The notes beneath the pieces are model-generated. The model had not been told where the DNA came from, searched no databases, and saw only the letters and a list, made by a program, of their open reading frames with translations. A program made the translations under genes and the position numbers. From JAGOUA01 sp964645655 (GTDB taxonomy: Bacteria; Patescibacteriota; Patescibacteriia; 2-12-FULL-60-25), in assembly GCA_964645655.1 (NCBI GenBank), contig CAZXZS010000003.1:220997-284996 (forward strand): 64,000 nucleotides of DNA, read 5' to 3'. This document shows positions 1 through 15,850 of the stretch, piece after piece. The number at the start of each line of letters is the position of its first letter. Positions within the stretch are counted from its first letter, which is position 1.

Positions 1-522
1 CATGAGTGCGGACTTCACATACGAGCTCGTCCGGCTCACGTCGCCTGCGGTCACGCAGGCATCCGCCAGGTTCACGTCGTTGATGCCGCGTACGAAGGCG
101 CGGGAAAGGGCGCTTGCCAACGTTGCCGTTTGGGGATCTGCCTGCGTGATCGAATCGGGAATGGCGTCCATGGTCTTCTTGAACGCTTGCACATGTCGTT
201 CGGCTTTGGTCCGTTGTGCTTCCAGGTGCGTCCTGTTGCGCATGGCATACGTCGTTTGTACGAAGCGATCCTCAAGGGCGCGCACCGGTCGGAGCGTCTC
301 ATGGTTCGAAAACGGCCGTGAGTCATCTAGCGCCGAAAGGCGCACCTCCTCCAGCAGTTCCCCGTACCGTTCGCCGTTAATCGGAATGCCGCGCAAATGG
401 CGGGCGGCTTGCGTGACCATCATTTCCGCGATGGCGGCGCGGGGATCGTTCTCTGGCGAGGCGATCCGCTCTCGCTTTGGCTGAGCGGGCCTTGTTGTCT
501 CGGTGAAAGGGGCGGCGTACAT
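1..522 (-). CDS. Partial uncharacterised charged helical protein (N-terminal 174 codons)
   Basis: The frame is open from ATG 522 to the window edge, so only the N-terminal 174 residues are visible. The protein is hydrophilic, rich in Arg, Glu and Ala, and mostly helical in appearance, with no signal peptide or membrane segment. It begins MYAAPFTETT. No Shine-Dalgarno sequence precedes the start. A -10-like hexamer TACAAT (534-539) ends 11 nt before the ATG, so the mRNA would have almost no leader. In composition and promoter style it resembles the charged proteins at 41170, 42367 and 56007. I do not recognise a family. An antisense frame is also open here but has a less natural composition. 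Confidence 0.6.
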   Translation of the reverse strand, partial: MYAAPFTETTRPAQPKRERIASPENDPRAAIAEMMVTQAARHLRGIPINGERYGELLEEVRLSALDDSRPFSNHETLRPVRALEDRFVQTTYAMRNRTHLEAQRTKAERHVQAFKKTMDAIPDSITQADPQTATLASALSRAFVRGINDVNLADACVTAGDVSRTSSYVKSALM

Positions 523-687
523 AAAACGTGGCCATTGTACCGCGCGGCGTCGTTGGCGTGAAGGTGACCGTTGGTTCCGATGGGGAAATGCGGTTGTAGA
601 GGCATTGATGTGCGCGCCGGTGCCTGGCTGTCCGTGTCGGCGAAACTCGAATGTCTGGCACTCCTGCGGATTCGCTTGTCGCCGTGG

Positions 688-702
688 TATACTGCCTCCA
701 TG
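688..702 (+). promoter_or_regulatory. Leaderless -10 element and start codon of the solute-binding protein
   Basis: TATACT, then six bases, then ATG. With the usual 6-7 nt distance from the -10 box to the start of transcription, the mRNA starts on the start codon. The -35 region is weak. Confidence 0.6.
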
Positions 703-2157
703 AAGACGTTCTTCGCCGCGTTAAAGAGCGCACGCGTGTCCGTACGAGCCCGTTGGTTCGGGCGGGCCTTGGTCGCGTGTGCCATCGCCCTTTCCCTTAC
801 CGGCGCGGGCTGCACCAAGCTCGTCGACCAGGAGACGCAAAGCCTCGCCGCACCCGTCACGCTCAACATGTGGGGCGTCATTGACGATGGCGACGTCTAC
901 GATGCGGCCATCCGCGCGTACCAGTCGCAATTCCGCAACGTGAGCATCAACTTCCGCCGTCTCACGCTGGCCGACTACGAGAACGAGCTGCTCAACGCCA
1001 TGGCCGAGGACCGTGGGCCCGACATCTTCCTGATCCACCATGACTGGACGAACAAGTACCTGCCAAAAATGTCCTCGATGCCGCCATCCGTGCGGGTCGC
1101 CGAGCGGGTCGAGCAGGGGACGGTCAAGAAAGAGGTGGTCTGGCAGGCGGTGACGATCCCCCTCATGACGAACCGCGAGTTCCGCGACCAGTTCGTGGAC
1201 ACGGTCGCACGCGACACCATTCGGCAGGTGGACGTTTCGACGGACCCGTTGTCGACGCAGATCCGCGAGCGGATCGTCGGGGTGCCCACCTTCATCGATA
1301 CGATGGGCCTCTACTATAACCGTTCGCTGCTGAATCTTGCGGGGATCGCCCTACCGCCGGAGACGTGGGATGAGTTCCAGGAAGATGTCCGCAAGCTCAC
1401 CAAGCTGGACGCGCGCGACCCGTCGAACATCCTCCAGTCAGGCGGGGCCATCGGGCTGGGGACGAACGTGGAACGCAGTCCCGACCTGCTCGCGGCCCTC
1501 ATGATGCAGAACGGGGCCGTGATGGCGAACGCGCTTGGGAGCCCAACCTTCCACCTGATGCCGGAGGCGTTGTCCGGCGCGACGGAGCTCCCTGCCGCGG
1601 GCGCCCTCCGCTTCTATACGGACTTCGCCGATCCAACGAAGGACGTCTATACCTGGAACGCGGACCAGGGGAACTCGTTGGAAGCCTTCATCCAGGGGAA
1701 GACCGCATTCTTCTTCGGCTACGCGTACCAGCAAGACCTCATCAAGGCGCGGGCGCCCCAGCTGAACCTGGGCGTCACCAAGCTGCCGCAGATCACGGGG
1801 CGGCCGCAGCAGAACGTCGCCAACTACTGGTTCTGGACGGTCTCGAAGCGGTCAAAGAGGCAGGAGCACGCGTGGAATTTCCTCAACTTCTTGGCCCAGC
1901 GTGAACAGCAGCAGGCGATCTCGGCGCGGACCAAGCGGCCGTCGCCGCGGCGGGACGTCCTGGCAGAGCAGCTCCGCGACGAGTCGATCGGGGTGTTCGC
2001 CTCGCAGGTCCTGACGGCCCTGACGTGGTACCAGGGCCGTGATCCGAAGGCGATGGAGCAGGCGCTCATGACCCTCATGGATCGGGTGGCGCGGAAGGAG
2101 CTGAACATGGAGGACGCGATGCGCTTCGCGGTCGATCAGGTGATGCAAACCTACTGA
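700..2157 (+). CDS. ABC transporter extracellular solute-binding lipoprotein (family 1, sugar type)
   Basis: Predicted 485-residue substrate-binding lipoprotein of an ABC importer, of the sugar-binding type (family 1). A basic N-terminus and a hydrophobic stretch end in a lipobox LTGAGC, with the lipidated Cys near residue 38. The mature part has the usual lobes, including GPDIFLIHHDW, a hinge-like segment GVPTFIDTMGLYYN, and NYWFWTVSK near the C-terminus. The ATG at 700 is chosen over upstream in-frame codons because TATACT (688-693) ends exactly 6 nt before it, so transcription should start at the A of the ATG. No permease or ATPase gene lies next to it, so the transporter partner must be elsewhere or shared. 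The substrate cannot be read from sequence. Confidence 0.85.
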   Translation: MKTFFAALKSARVSVRARWFGRALVACAIALSLTGAGCTKLVDQETQSLAAPVTLNMWGVIDDGDVYDAAIRAYQSQFRNVSINFRRLTLADYENELLNAMAEDRGPDIFLIHHDWTNKYLPKMSSMPPSVRVAERVEQGTVKKEVVWQAVTIPLMTNREFRDQFVDTVARDTIRQVDVSTDPLSTQIRERIVGVPTFIDTMGLYYNRSLLNLAGIALPPETWDEFQEDVRKLTKLDARDPSNILQSGGAIGLGTNVERSPDLLAALMMQNGAVMANALGSPTFHLMPEALSGATELPAAGALRFYTDFADPTKDVYTWNADQGNSLEAFIQGKTAFFFGYAYQQDLIKARAPQLNLGVTKLPQITGRPQQNVANYWFWTVSKRSKRQEHAWNFLNFLAQREQQQAISARTKRPSPRRDVLAEQLRDESIGVFASQVLTALTWYQGRDPKAMEQALMTLMDRVARKELNMEDAMRFAVDQVMQTY

Positions 2158-2163
2158 AGACAA

Positions 2164-2197
2164 AAAGAACGTGCCCGGAGGCACGTTCTTTTCGTTT
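2164..2197. terminator. Bidirectional intrinsic terminator
   Basis: Perfect 12-bp stem AAAGAACGTGCC / GGCACGTTCTTT with a 4-nt loop. It is flanked by A and T runs and sits between convergent genes. Confidence 0.85.
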
Positions 2198-2318
2198 GGG
2201 AGGCATCCCGACCGGAGTCGGGATGGAGCTTGTTTGTTCCCGCCTCGGACCTCATGGGGCATGGGGTACGGGGTGGGCCTCCGATCGCGGGGGCGTGGGG
2301 CCCGGGGATCGGAGAGGG

Positions 2319-2963
2319 TTAGTGCGGCATCTCGGCCTCGAGCGCGGCGAGGTTCGACCAGGTGAGGTCGTCTGTGGGCGGGATTTCCCAGCTTGCGGGC
2401 CAGGCCAGCGGGGTCATGAAGCAGAATTCACGGATCCTGAACCCGCGGATGCCGAACGGACAGTAAGGGGATTTGAACGCCCGTTCGCTGTTCTGCAGGG
2501 CGTCAATCAGCCCGGAAATGAGTGCCCCTTCCAGTAGGCCGGTGGAAGCGATTCCTCCATGCTGGGTGGACCAGAAGAGAGTGTCTTGCCACCCCTCGGC
2601 GCCCGCCCAGGGGGAGCGGACGCGGCCGTACGACTGCACGAAGAGCTGCTGGTCGATTCGCGCCTGAACGGCGGCGACATCGACGATGAGCTGCTCGCCG
2701 GGAAGGATGGCACCCTCTCCCTGGCAGAGGCGGCAGGGGACGTATGCCCGGTCCGTCTCCCGGGTCTGGGTGACGAAGTCTGTCCTGGCGCCGTCACAGG
2801 CTCCGCATGTGAACGGCGTCGCCAGCGTGAGTCGGAGTTCGGGTAGAACGACGACTCGCGCCTCGTCTTGGGAGCGAGTGAGCGACTCGCGCGCGATCCT
2901 CCCGATCGGGAACGGGCCTGGCCGTTGCGCAGGCCTGGTTCGTGGCAGCCTGAATGACTTCAT
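2319..2963 (-). CDS. Uncharacterised protein with a DnaJ-like double CxxC knuckle
   Basis: Predicted 214 residues, cytoplasmic. Two Cys pairs, CGAC and CRLC followed by GEG, about 30 residues apart, look like one four-Cys zinc site of the DnaJ zinc-finger type. The rest is not recognised. It contains aromatic-rich stretches such as FGIRGFRIREFCF, and no membrane segment. ATG 2963 is preferred over an in-frame GTG at 3014 because the extra 17 residues are very Arg-rich and unlike the rest. It is the last gene of a minus-strand run of unknown genes that starts at 7338. A zinc-binding or nucleic-acid-binding role is inference from the Cys pattern only. Confidence 0.6.
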   Translation of the reverse strand: MKSFRLPRTRPAQRPGPFPIGRIARESLTRSQDEARVVVLPELRLTLATPFTCGACDGARTDFVTQTRETDRAYVPCRLCQGEGAILPGEQLIVDVAAVQARIDQQLFVQSYGRVRSPWAGAEGWQDTLFWSTQHGGIASTGLLEGALISGLIDALQNSERAFKSPYCPFGIRGFRIREFCFMTPLAWPASWEIPPTDDLTWSNLAALEAEMPH

Positions 2964-3139
2964 TGGTCTTCGCTTTCTCGGGTCGAAACACGTCTCTCGC
3001 GTGCTCTCTCGCACGAGAAAGACGGATCACCTAGAGCGCAACTTCTTTTTCACGAGCGCATACCGCCTCGATGATCGTCAGGGACCATCATCCGGGCGGG
3101 ACCCCGACGGGAGGTCGGGGCAGGCTCGCGGGAAGCGAG

Positions 3140-3565
3140 CTAGGCGGGGTGATCACGCACAAGGGCGAGGACCTGTGCGTGGCAGGTTGCCGCTTCACAG
3201 CTTGCGCACAGCGACCCGAAGTAGATGCTCTTCCGCTGGCAGCCCTCACAGAGCTCCGGCGGCGAAGGTTCGGGCAGCGGCGTGAGAGGGATGGCCTCCG
3301 CGATCCGCTGCCGGTGGGTGCACTCGTCGCAGAAGGGGTCGGAGGCGGCCTTCGTCCGGCACGCCTCGCAGGGCGCGAGCATCTCGCGGATGTTGCGGAT
3401 GCCGGACGCCGGTGGAGACCGGGTCGGTGCGGACGTCTCGTTCGCGGCGGGCGCGACCAATTTGAGGGGAGACATTTCCTCCAGGCGTCTCTTTCCCGGA
3501 GTTCCTGGTTGGAGGGACTCCGCCTCGAAGATGGGCGTGCCATCACCGGGGTGGGGTTCTTCCAA
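3140..3565 (-). CDS. Small protein with two zinc-ribbon-like Cys clusters
   Basis: Up to 141 residues. The second half has four CxxC pairs: CEAC, CDEC, CEGC and CASC, followed by a further Cys. This is enough for two treble-clef or zinc-ribbon sites. The N-terminal third is Pro-rich and probably disordered. The start is uncertain. The longest frame begins with TTG at 3565. An ATG at 3475 has GGAGG only two bases upstream, which is too close for a normal ribosome site. It lies between two other unknown genes of the same minus-strand run, one of which (2319) also has Cys knuckles. No family is recognised. Confidence 0.5.
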   Translation of the reverse strand: MEEPHPGDGTPIFEAESLQPGTPGKRRLEEMSPLKLVAPAANETSAPTRSPPASGIRNIREMLAPCEACRTKAASDPFCDECTHRQRIAEAIPLTPLPEPSPPELCEGCQRKSIYFGSLCASCEAATCHAQVLALVRDHPA

Positions 3566-3734
3566 CGTGCTTGGGTGGGGCTTTGTTCTTGAGGGTTTGC
3601 CATGCTAGGCGCGTTTCCAGGATGCGCCTTCGCAAAATATTTATCAAGCCTTTTTGTCCCGATGCATTTTTCCCCTAATGGAAGAGAAAATCTGGTCTCT
3701 TCTCTCTAGCGTCTCACGGGAGACGGCAGGGAGA

Positions 3735-3771
3735 AGAGGCCCATCCGACGGCATGTGGCCGGATGGGCGGG
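3735..3771 (-). terminator. Hairpin after the 538-residue gene
   Basis: Inverted repeat GCCCATCCG / CGGATGGGC just past the stop of the gene ending at 3780. It is followed only by a weak pyrimidine-rich tract on the minus strand. Confidence 0.5.
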
Positions 3772-3779
3772 TCAGGGCG

Positions 3780-5396
3780 TCACTCGATGGCCAGGCCCTC
3801 GTCGGCGAAGCGCTGGAGGCGGTGGTAGAGGGCGTTTTCGATTTCCGATGCGGACATCCACGGCCGCAGGTGGATGGCCGTTACCCGTCGGAGCTGGGTG
3901 CGGAGCGCGTTCGCCTTGCCGCTTCGGAGATCGTCCGGATCGTCCGTGGCGCAGCGGAGCCGACGTTGCCACTGGAGAGCCTTCTGGCGGCGCCAGTCCC
4001 GCTTGTTCCGCTGTCCGGGCGGAACGACCCTGGCGCTGAGCTGGAAGAGCGCCGTGCGCACGTCGCCCTCGAGGTTGGCGATGAGCGCGGGCTGCTCGGT
4101 GGGCGGCTCGAACGCGAGCCCGAGGGCGTACCGAAGGCGGTATCGCGCGTCGTTGTCCCTCGCCGTCGTCAGGAAGTCGACGCCGCGGTCGCGCCGGGCC
4201 TCGGCCTCCTGCTTGCCGGTGCGGATCACGCGCGCGGCCGCCTCCCGCTCCCGCGCGACGCCGGTGTGGCGACGGCGCAGCTTGTGGTCTTTCCGCACGC
4301 GCCAGAGGAAGTACTGGAGCTCCCGCGTCTTGCGGTCGAGCTGACGGCGCTCGTCGCGCTCCGCGTCCACGGCCTCCTGCTCGAGAAGGGTGTTGTCCTC
4401 GTCCTCGAGCATCTGCGCGAGCGCCTCGCGGCGGATGATCGCCTCGCTCCGCTTGGCCGGGAAGGGCAGGGCCCACCGCGACCACGCGCGCGGAAGGTGG
4501 AAGGTGAGGGTCGTGGGGTCGCGCAGAAACGCCGAGTCGTCCCAGTAGAGCGTGGCGCGGGCGTCGAACCTGCTCGCGTCTGCCCGCAGCGTGTAGATGC
4601 GCGGCGGGAGTTCGAGGGTGACGCCCGGGCGCTCGGGCCGGATCGGGCACCACAGGTTCACGGTCTCGTGGACCGTGACGACCATCTTCCCGTTTCCGCG
4701 CCCGGTCGCCTCGGCCTTGAACGCGGAGCGCGCGAACGTGGGGAGGACGACGTTGACGCCGTCCTTGTCGACCTCGCGGAAGGCGCGCTTCGAAAGCGCG
4801 CTGACCCGGTAGACCTCGGAGGTCCCCAACAGCGTCCCGCTCGCACGCGTGGCGCTGGCGTGGCGCTGGCGCACCCCTTCCGTCTTGCGGCTCGACCGCG
4901 ACCGGCGCGCATCCGCCCGGTCGTCGTCGAAGCCGCCGCTCGTCGCGTCGTCGTCGAACGACTCCCACGCGTACTGCACCCAGCTTTCCGGGACCAGGAA
5001 GGTGTTCGGCGGCGAGGCGAGGTCGGCCGCGTGGCTGATCCGGATGAGGCGATCCTGCTTCTCCGGGTTCAGTTGTCGGATGGGGATGCTGACCCGGTCG
5101 GTCCGAACGTCCTTGATGACCGCCGACTCGGGATATCCGGTCGGCGCGCACATCGTGCGGACGCGGACGGCCACGACGAGCTCGGGAACCTCGCGGTCCG
5201 AGTTGATCCCTTGGAAGGACGCCTGGTACTCGTACCAGAGCGTCGTGAGGGTTCGCATCCCGTCCTCGTCGGTGAGGCAGTGTCGGCTGGTCATGCCGAT
5301 CTCGACCGCTTCCGACCGGGCCTCGACTTCCTGGGGCCGGATGGCCTGAGCGCGATCCGAGGCGTCGGGATGCATTTCCTTGCTGTTTCCGTCCAT
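3780..5396 (-). CDS. Uncharacterised 538-residue soluble protein
   Basis: Predicted 538 residues, no signal peptide or membrane segment. The first 300 residues look like a mixed globular fold. They are followed by a strongly charged helical segment, roughly residues 330-400, rich in Glu, Arg and Gln and likely coiled coil, and then an Arg-rich C-terminal third. The start at 5396 is supported by AAGGAG about 10 nt upstream of the ATG. It follows the 496-residue gene in the same direction with a 187-nt gap that holds a GC hairpin (5508-5531) but no clear promoter, so the two are probably co-transcribed. The opposite strand has long open frames because of the GC bias. I regard those as shadows. 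No family is recognised. Confidence 0.65.
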   Translation of the reverse strand: MDGNSKEMHPDASDRAQAIRPQEVEARSEAVEIGMTSRHCLTDEDGMRTLTTLWYEYQASFQGINSDREVPELVVAVRVRTMCAPTGYPESAVIKDVRTDRVSIPIRQLNPEKQDRLIRISHAADLASPPNTFLVPESWVQYAWESFDDDATSGGFDDDRADARRSRSSRKTEGVRQRHASATRASGTLLGTSEVYRVSALSKRAFREVDKDGVNVVLPTFARSAFKAEATGRGNGKMVVTVHETVNLWCPIRPERPGVTLELPPRIYTLRADASRFDARATLYWDDSAFLRDPTTLTFHLPRAWSRWALPFPAKRSEAIIRREALAQMLEDEDNTLLEQEAVDAERDERRQLDRKTRELQYFLWRVRKDHKLRRRHTGVAREREAAARVIRTGKQEAEARRDRGVDFLTTARDNDARYRLRYALGLAFEPPTEQPALIANLEGDVRTALFQLSARVVPPGQRNKRDWRRQKALQWQRRLRCATDDPDDLRSGKANALRTQLRRVTAIHLRPWMSASEIENALYHRLQRFADEGLAIE

Positions 5397-5583
5397 GCGC
5401 TTTTGACTCCTTCATCGGGCGGATTCGCCCTCGGTGTCTTGGGAGAGGTCCATAAGCGTGTTCTCACGCTCCCTTTGGAGGCCATTACTGACCTCCGAAG
5501 GGAGTGCCCCGAGCGAGGGTCGCTCGGGGGAGAGGGGTGCGGCGTTCGATCGGTTGGCGCGTACCGACCGCGCGTCGGAGGGT

Positions 5584-7074
5584 CTAGCCGGAGACCTTGT
5601 GGCGCACCTTGCGCCATACCTTGAACAGGTTTTCCCGCAGGGTGTCGACCCCGTCGAGCATTCGGGGGATGGGCTTGCTGAGCGCCTCGACCTGGTCCTC
5701 GAGGGTCACCAGTTTGGCGAAGTCCCAGTTCGTCTCGTTGCGGACCCACTCGCCGAAGACGTGGGCATGCAGGTAGGTCGTGGCCGTGTTCTTCTGGGCG
5801 GCGGCGCCGTCCCAGTCCGTGCCGCGTTGGACGTCGAGCAGGGCCGCGCAGCGCCGTTGCGCGACGGTTCGCATCCCTGGAGTGACGGGGATCCGGATGA
5901 CCGTACCCGATGCGCTGCCAGGCTCGTCGGGCACGCGGACCTCGACGTGGGTGTCGGATGCGTCCTGGTTGCGGAAGACCGGTTGGCCGTCCGCCTCCGG
6001 GATGTCGGTCCAGATGTGCTCCCCGCGGCGGAAGGGGGCGTTCTCGTCGCCACCGGAGTAGAGGGCTTCCGCCTCCGCGTCCTGCCGGCGGCAGTACAGC
6101 TCGGCGGCGAAGGCCTCGCGGCCGATCAGCGTGAAGGCCTGCACGGCCTGCGGCGTCGTCGCGCCGTCGAGCCGGCAGAAGCCGTCCACCTCGTGGACGA
6201 ACATCACGCCCAGGTGGGCGGCCGCGACCGTCAGGGCCGGGATTGGCTCCCGCTTGTCGAGGAGGTCGCGGATGTCGTCAGGCGTCGGCAGGCGCTTGGA
6301 CGCGGTGAGGATGGCTTTCGCCGTCTCCACCTGCGCCAGGAACGCCTCCGGGCTGGTCGCCTCGGTCGGTACGCCGCGCAGATGAGCGTACTCCTTGTCT
6401 GCCGCCATCTCAGCGACGTGCCGGAGGCAGTCGTGGGGGCTGACCCCGGTCTGGCCGCTGAGGGCGCGGCGCAGATCATAGGCGACGGCGCCGACCGGAC
6501 CCCGGATGCTTGCCAGCGAACCCGCGAGCTGGGTGATGCGGTCGTGGAGGTCGTTTGGCCAACGGTTCGAATAGGCGATGGACTGGGTGTCGGCCCAGCT
6601 CCAGAGCCGTCCGATCCGCGAGCCCTCGACGCTCCGGTGCGGGGGCACGTCCGTGCGGGTGTCCATCACGGAGTCGCAGCGCTCTTCGAGATAGAGCGCC
6701 GTGAGGCCATCTGGACGGCAGCCGATCCAGACCCGGTATGTGCCATCGGGCACCGCCACGTCTTCGACGCGGTAGGCGTCGTCCGGATCGGCGACCGGCT
6801 TTGGCGAGCGCAGGTCGGCGGCCCGGTACCAGCGCAGGTCGTCGCTGGTGTGGCCGAGCCGGAGCAGGATCTCCAGCTCGCCCGAGTCGTCGCGGGAGCC
6901 GTAGGGCATCCCCAGTTCGCCTTCAGGGGTGAGGAGCTCCTCCCCGCCGCGGAATGGCAGGTGTGCCCACTGCCAGCGCAGGCCGGCGGCCTCCAGGTGA
7001 CGTGCGATGAGGAGCGTCTCGGGGGTGAGTGCCCCGAGAAAGAACCGCAGGCCCGTGTATTCATGCCTGTACAT
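5584..7074 (-). CDS. Uncharacterised 496-residue soluble protein
   Basis: Predicted 496 residues, cytoplasmic. The N-terminal half is beta-rich in appearance, with segments such as LRWYRAADLRSPKP and GTYRVWIGCRPDG. The C-terminal half is more helical and ends with a basic tail KVWRKVRHKVSG. The ATG at 7074 has a strong AAAGGAGAT ribosome site at a good distance. It lies directly downstream of the 56-residue gene at 7168 and upstream of the 538-residue gene, so it is the second member of the minus-strand run driven from the promoter at 7937-7965. No homologous family is recognised, and no catalytic motif stands out. Confidence 0.65.
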   Translation of the reverse strand: MYRHEYTGLRFFLGALTPETLLIARHLEAAGLRWQWAHLPFRGGEELLTPEGELGMPYGSRDDSGELEILLRLGHTSDDLRWYRAADLRSPKPVADPDDAYRVEDVAVPDGTYRVWIGCRPDGLTALYLEERCDSVMDTRTDVPPHRSVEGSRIGRLWSWADTQSIAYSNRWPNDLHDRITQLAGSLASIRGPVGAVAYDLRRALSGQTGVSPHDCLRHVAEMAADKEYAHLRGVPTEATSPEAFLAQVETAKAILTASKRLPTPDDIRDLLDKREPIPALTVAAAHLGVMFVHEVDGFCRLDGATTPQAVQAFTLIGREAFAAELYCRRQDAEAEALYSGGDENAPFRRGEHIWTDIPEADGQPVFRNQDASDTHVEVRVPDEPGSASGTVIRIPVTPGMRTVAQRRCAALLDVQRGTDWDGAAAQKNTATTYLHAHVFGEWVRNETNWDFAKLVTLEDQVEALSKPIPRMLDGVDTLRENLFKVWRKVRHKVSG

Positions 7075-7167
7075 GGGATCTCCTTTCCGGCTTCGGCGCC
7101 GCCTGTCTGGCGACGCCCCTCCCCGTGGTTCCGTGCCGGGCGTGGGGAGGAGGGGTTGGGTTCCAGT

Positions 7168-7338
7168 TCAGGCCGCGCTCTGGCCCGCCCGCGGATGATG
7201 CGGAGCTGCCGCACCCGTCGCGCGCGGCTTCGTGCGGGACGGGGCGAACGCGCCCCATACGACCGTGAGGCTCGTTTTGCCGAACGCGGCCGCCAGCTCC
7301 GCGTTCACCGCAGCGAGGTTTGCCTGGTCCGTCTTCAT
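7168..7338 (-). CDS. Small 56-residue protein, first gene of the unknown operon
   Basis: Short gene starting MKTDQANLAAVNAELAAAFG. It has an amphipathic N-terminal half and a basic, Pro- and His-containing tail. The start is set by AAAAGGAG seven bases before ATG 7338, as strong as the sites of the two larger genes downstream. Longer frames upstream of this ATG have unlikely composition. It is the first gene after the promoter at 7937-7965 and is followed 93 nt later by the 496-residue gene. Function unknown. Confidence 0.55.
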   Translation of the reverse strand: MKTDQANLAAVNAELAAAFGKTSLTVVWGAFAPSRTKPRATGAAAPHHPRAGQSAA

Positions 7339-7936
7339 GGAGGTCTCCTTTTCCGTGCGGCCCTTGCATGGCCGCCCGCCCGCGGCTTGGTGTCGTCCCA
7401 AGCAACGGGTGGGCAGCCATATCACGGCCGTACGTGCGGAAGCCCTTTCCAATCCAAAAGGCGGAACGCGGGAACGACGAAGGCGAGAGCGCATCGCTTT
7501 CACGATCACCGTCGCAAGAAGGCCCAACGTACGTCGCCGTGCAGTCGAAACCGCGAGGCGCGTATGCCGGACAGCTTCTCCCGTGAGAGAGATCACGGGA
7601 GGCTTCTTCGTTTCCACGTTCCGCCCTTATGGGATGAAAAGGACGGTGCGCCACCGAAAGGATTCGATGGCGGGACGTTCTTTCCGGTCCGTTTTTGTGA
7701 GGGGATCCTCACCATTGGTCTGGAGGGGTGCGCCGACTGCCGAAGCAGGGCGCTAAACAGCTACCCACCTGAAAGCGTCCAGCCGGAGCCGGGGGTTCAC
7801 AGGGAAGGGAGCCGGTCTTGTCACGACAAGCTATGACAAGGTCCTCCAAGCCATTGGCGAGGAAATTTGGTGAGGGAAGCGCCTTTTTGGGTGGCCTTCC
7901 CGCATTCACATCCGAGGATGTTGAAAGATCAGACGT

Positions 7937-7965
7937 AGTATAACAAAAATCCACAGGTTTGTCAA
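7937..7965 (-). promoter_or_regulatory. Sigma-70-type promoter of the unknown minus operon
   Basis: TTGACA, 17-nt spacer, TATACT on the minus strand: a full consensus -35 box and a near-consensus -10 box. Transcription should start near 7930 and run into the gene at 7338. Confidence 0.85.
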
Positions 7966-8011
7966 GTATCCATTTACATTATGTTGGATAAACCGCCAAA
8001 ATAGCGCTAAT

Positions 8012-8040
8012 TTGACAGGAAAAATTCCGTTTGGTATCAT
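8012..8040 (+). promoter_or_regulatory. Promoter of rpoB-rpoC
   Basis: TTGACA, 17-nt spacer, TATCAT, reading toward rpoB. The start of transcription is expected near 8047, giving a leader of about 260 nt. Confidence 0.8.
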
Positions 8041-8306
8041 CCGGCTACCGTTTCCCATAGGGGCGTGTCCGTCAACGTTTTTTGACGCATTTCGCCATCC
8101 GTGCGGGTAAGGGCATCTTCCCTGTTTGTTGAGGAACGACGGGGAAGGGGCGCCCTTGCCACGAAACGCCTTATTTGTACAACAAGACCAGACGAAACAG
8201 GGGCCAGCCTCCGGCTGAATGGTCTTTTTTGGCCTCTCTTCGTTCGTCTTCTCCGAAGCGATCCCCCGGCCCCCGAAAGAGGGAAGAGGGAAGCTTCTCT
8301 GCAAAC

Positions 8307-11762
<3,456 letters not shown>

Positions 11763-11792
11763 CAGACGCCCTCACCCCTCTCACCAACCCAT

Positions 11793-15722
<3,930 letters not shown>

Positions 15723-15734
15723 ATGCCGGAAAAG

Positions 15735-15760
15735 AAAAACCGCCTATATGGGCGGTTTTT
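15735..15760 (+). terminator. Intrinsic terminator of rpoBC
   Basis: Stem AAAAACCGCC / GGCGGTTTTT with a 6-nt loop, ending in T residues. Confidence 0.85.
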
Positions 15761-15792
15761 CGGTACGATCTTACAGGGAAAGCATGTCAACA

Positions 15793-15836
15793 GGGATACG
15801 AAAACCGCCAGACGTAACGGGCGGTTTTCGTATCCC
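15793..15836 (-). terminator. Long perfect inverted repeat closing the minus gene at 15851
   Basis: 17-bp perfect stem GGGATACGAAAACCGCC / GGCGGTTTTCGTATCCC with a 10-nt loop. Its core repeats the ACCGCC/GGCGGT stem of the rpoC terminator 40 nt away. It has no long T run, so termination efficiency is uncertain. Confidence 0.6.
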
Positions 15837-15850
15837 TTAAGCTATTGGAA

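Larger units (their letters stand above)
7339..8306. other. Divergent intergenic region with two strong promoters and long leaders
   Basis: No convincing gene was found in this stretch of about 970 nt. It holds a minus promoter (7937-7965) and a plus promoter (8012-8040). The minus leader of about 590 nt contains perfect hairpins, including CTCCCGTGA / TCACGGGAG near 7575-7600 and GTGAGG / CCTCAC near 7700. The plus leader of about 260 nt contains CGTCAA / TTGACG near 8070. I looked for RNase P, tmRNA and SRP signature motifs and saw none. Confidence 0.5.

Noticed and set aside
3654..5624. Long plus-strand frame opposite the 538-residue gene
   Set aside because: The minus-strand gene has a ribosome site and normal composition. 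The plus frame is Arg/Gly/Val/Pro noise without start signals.
5434..7836. 800-codon plus-strand frame opposite the 496-residue gene
   Set aside because: No start signals, and it crosses the divergent leader region. It is a shadow.
7339..8306. RNase P, tmRNA or SRP RNA in the large intergenic region
   Set aside because: None of the signature motifs of these RNAs was found on either strand.
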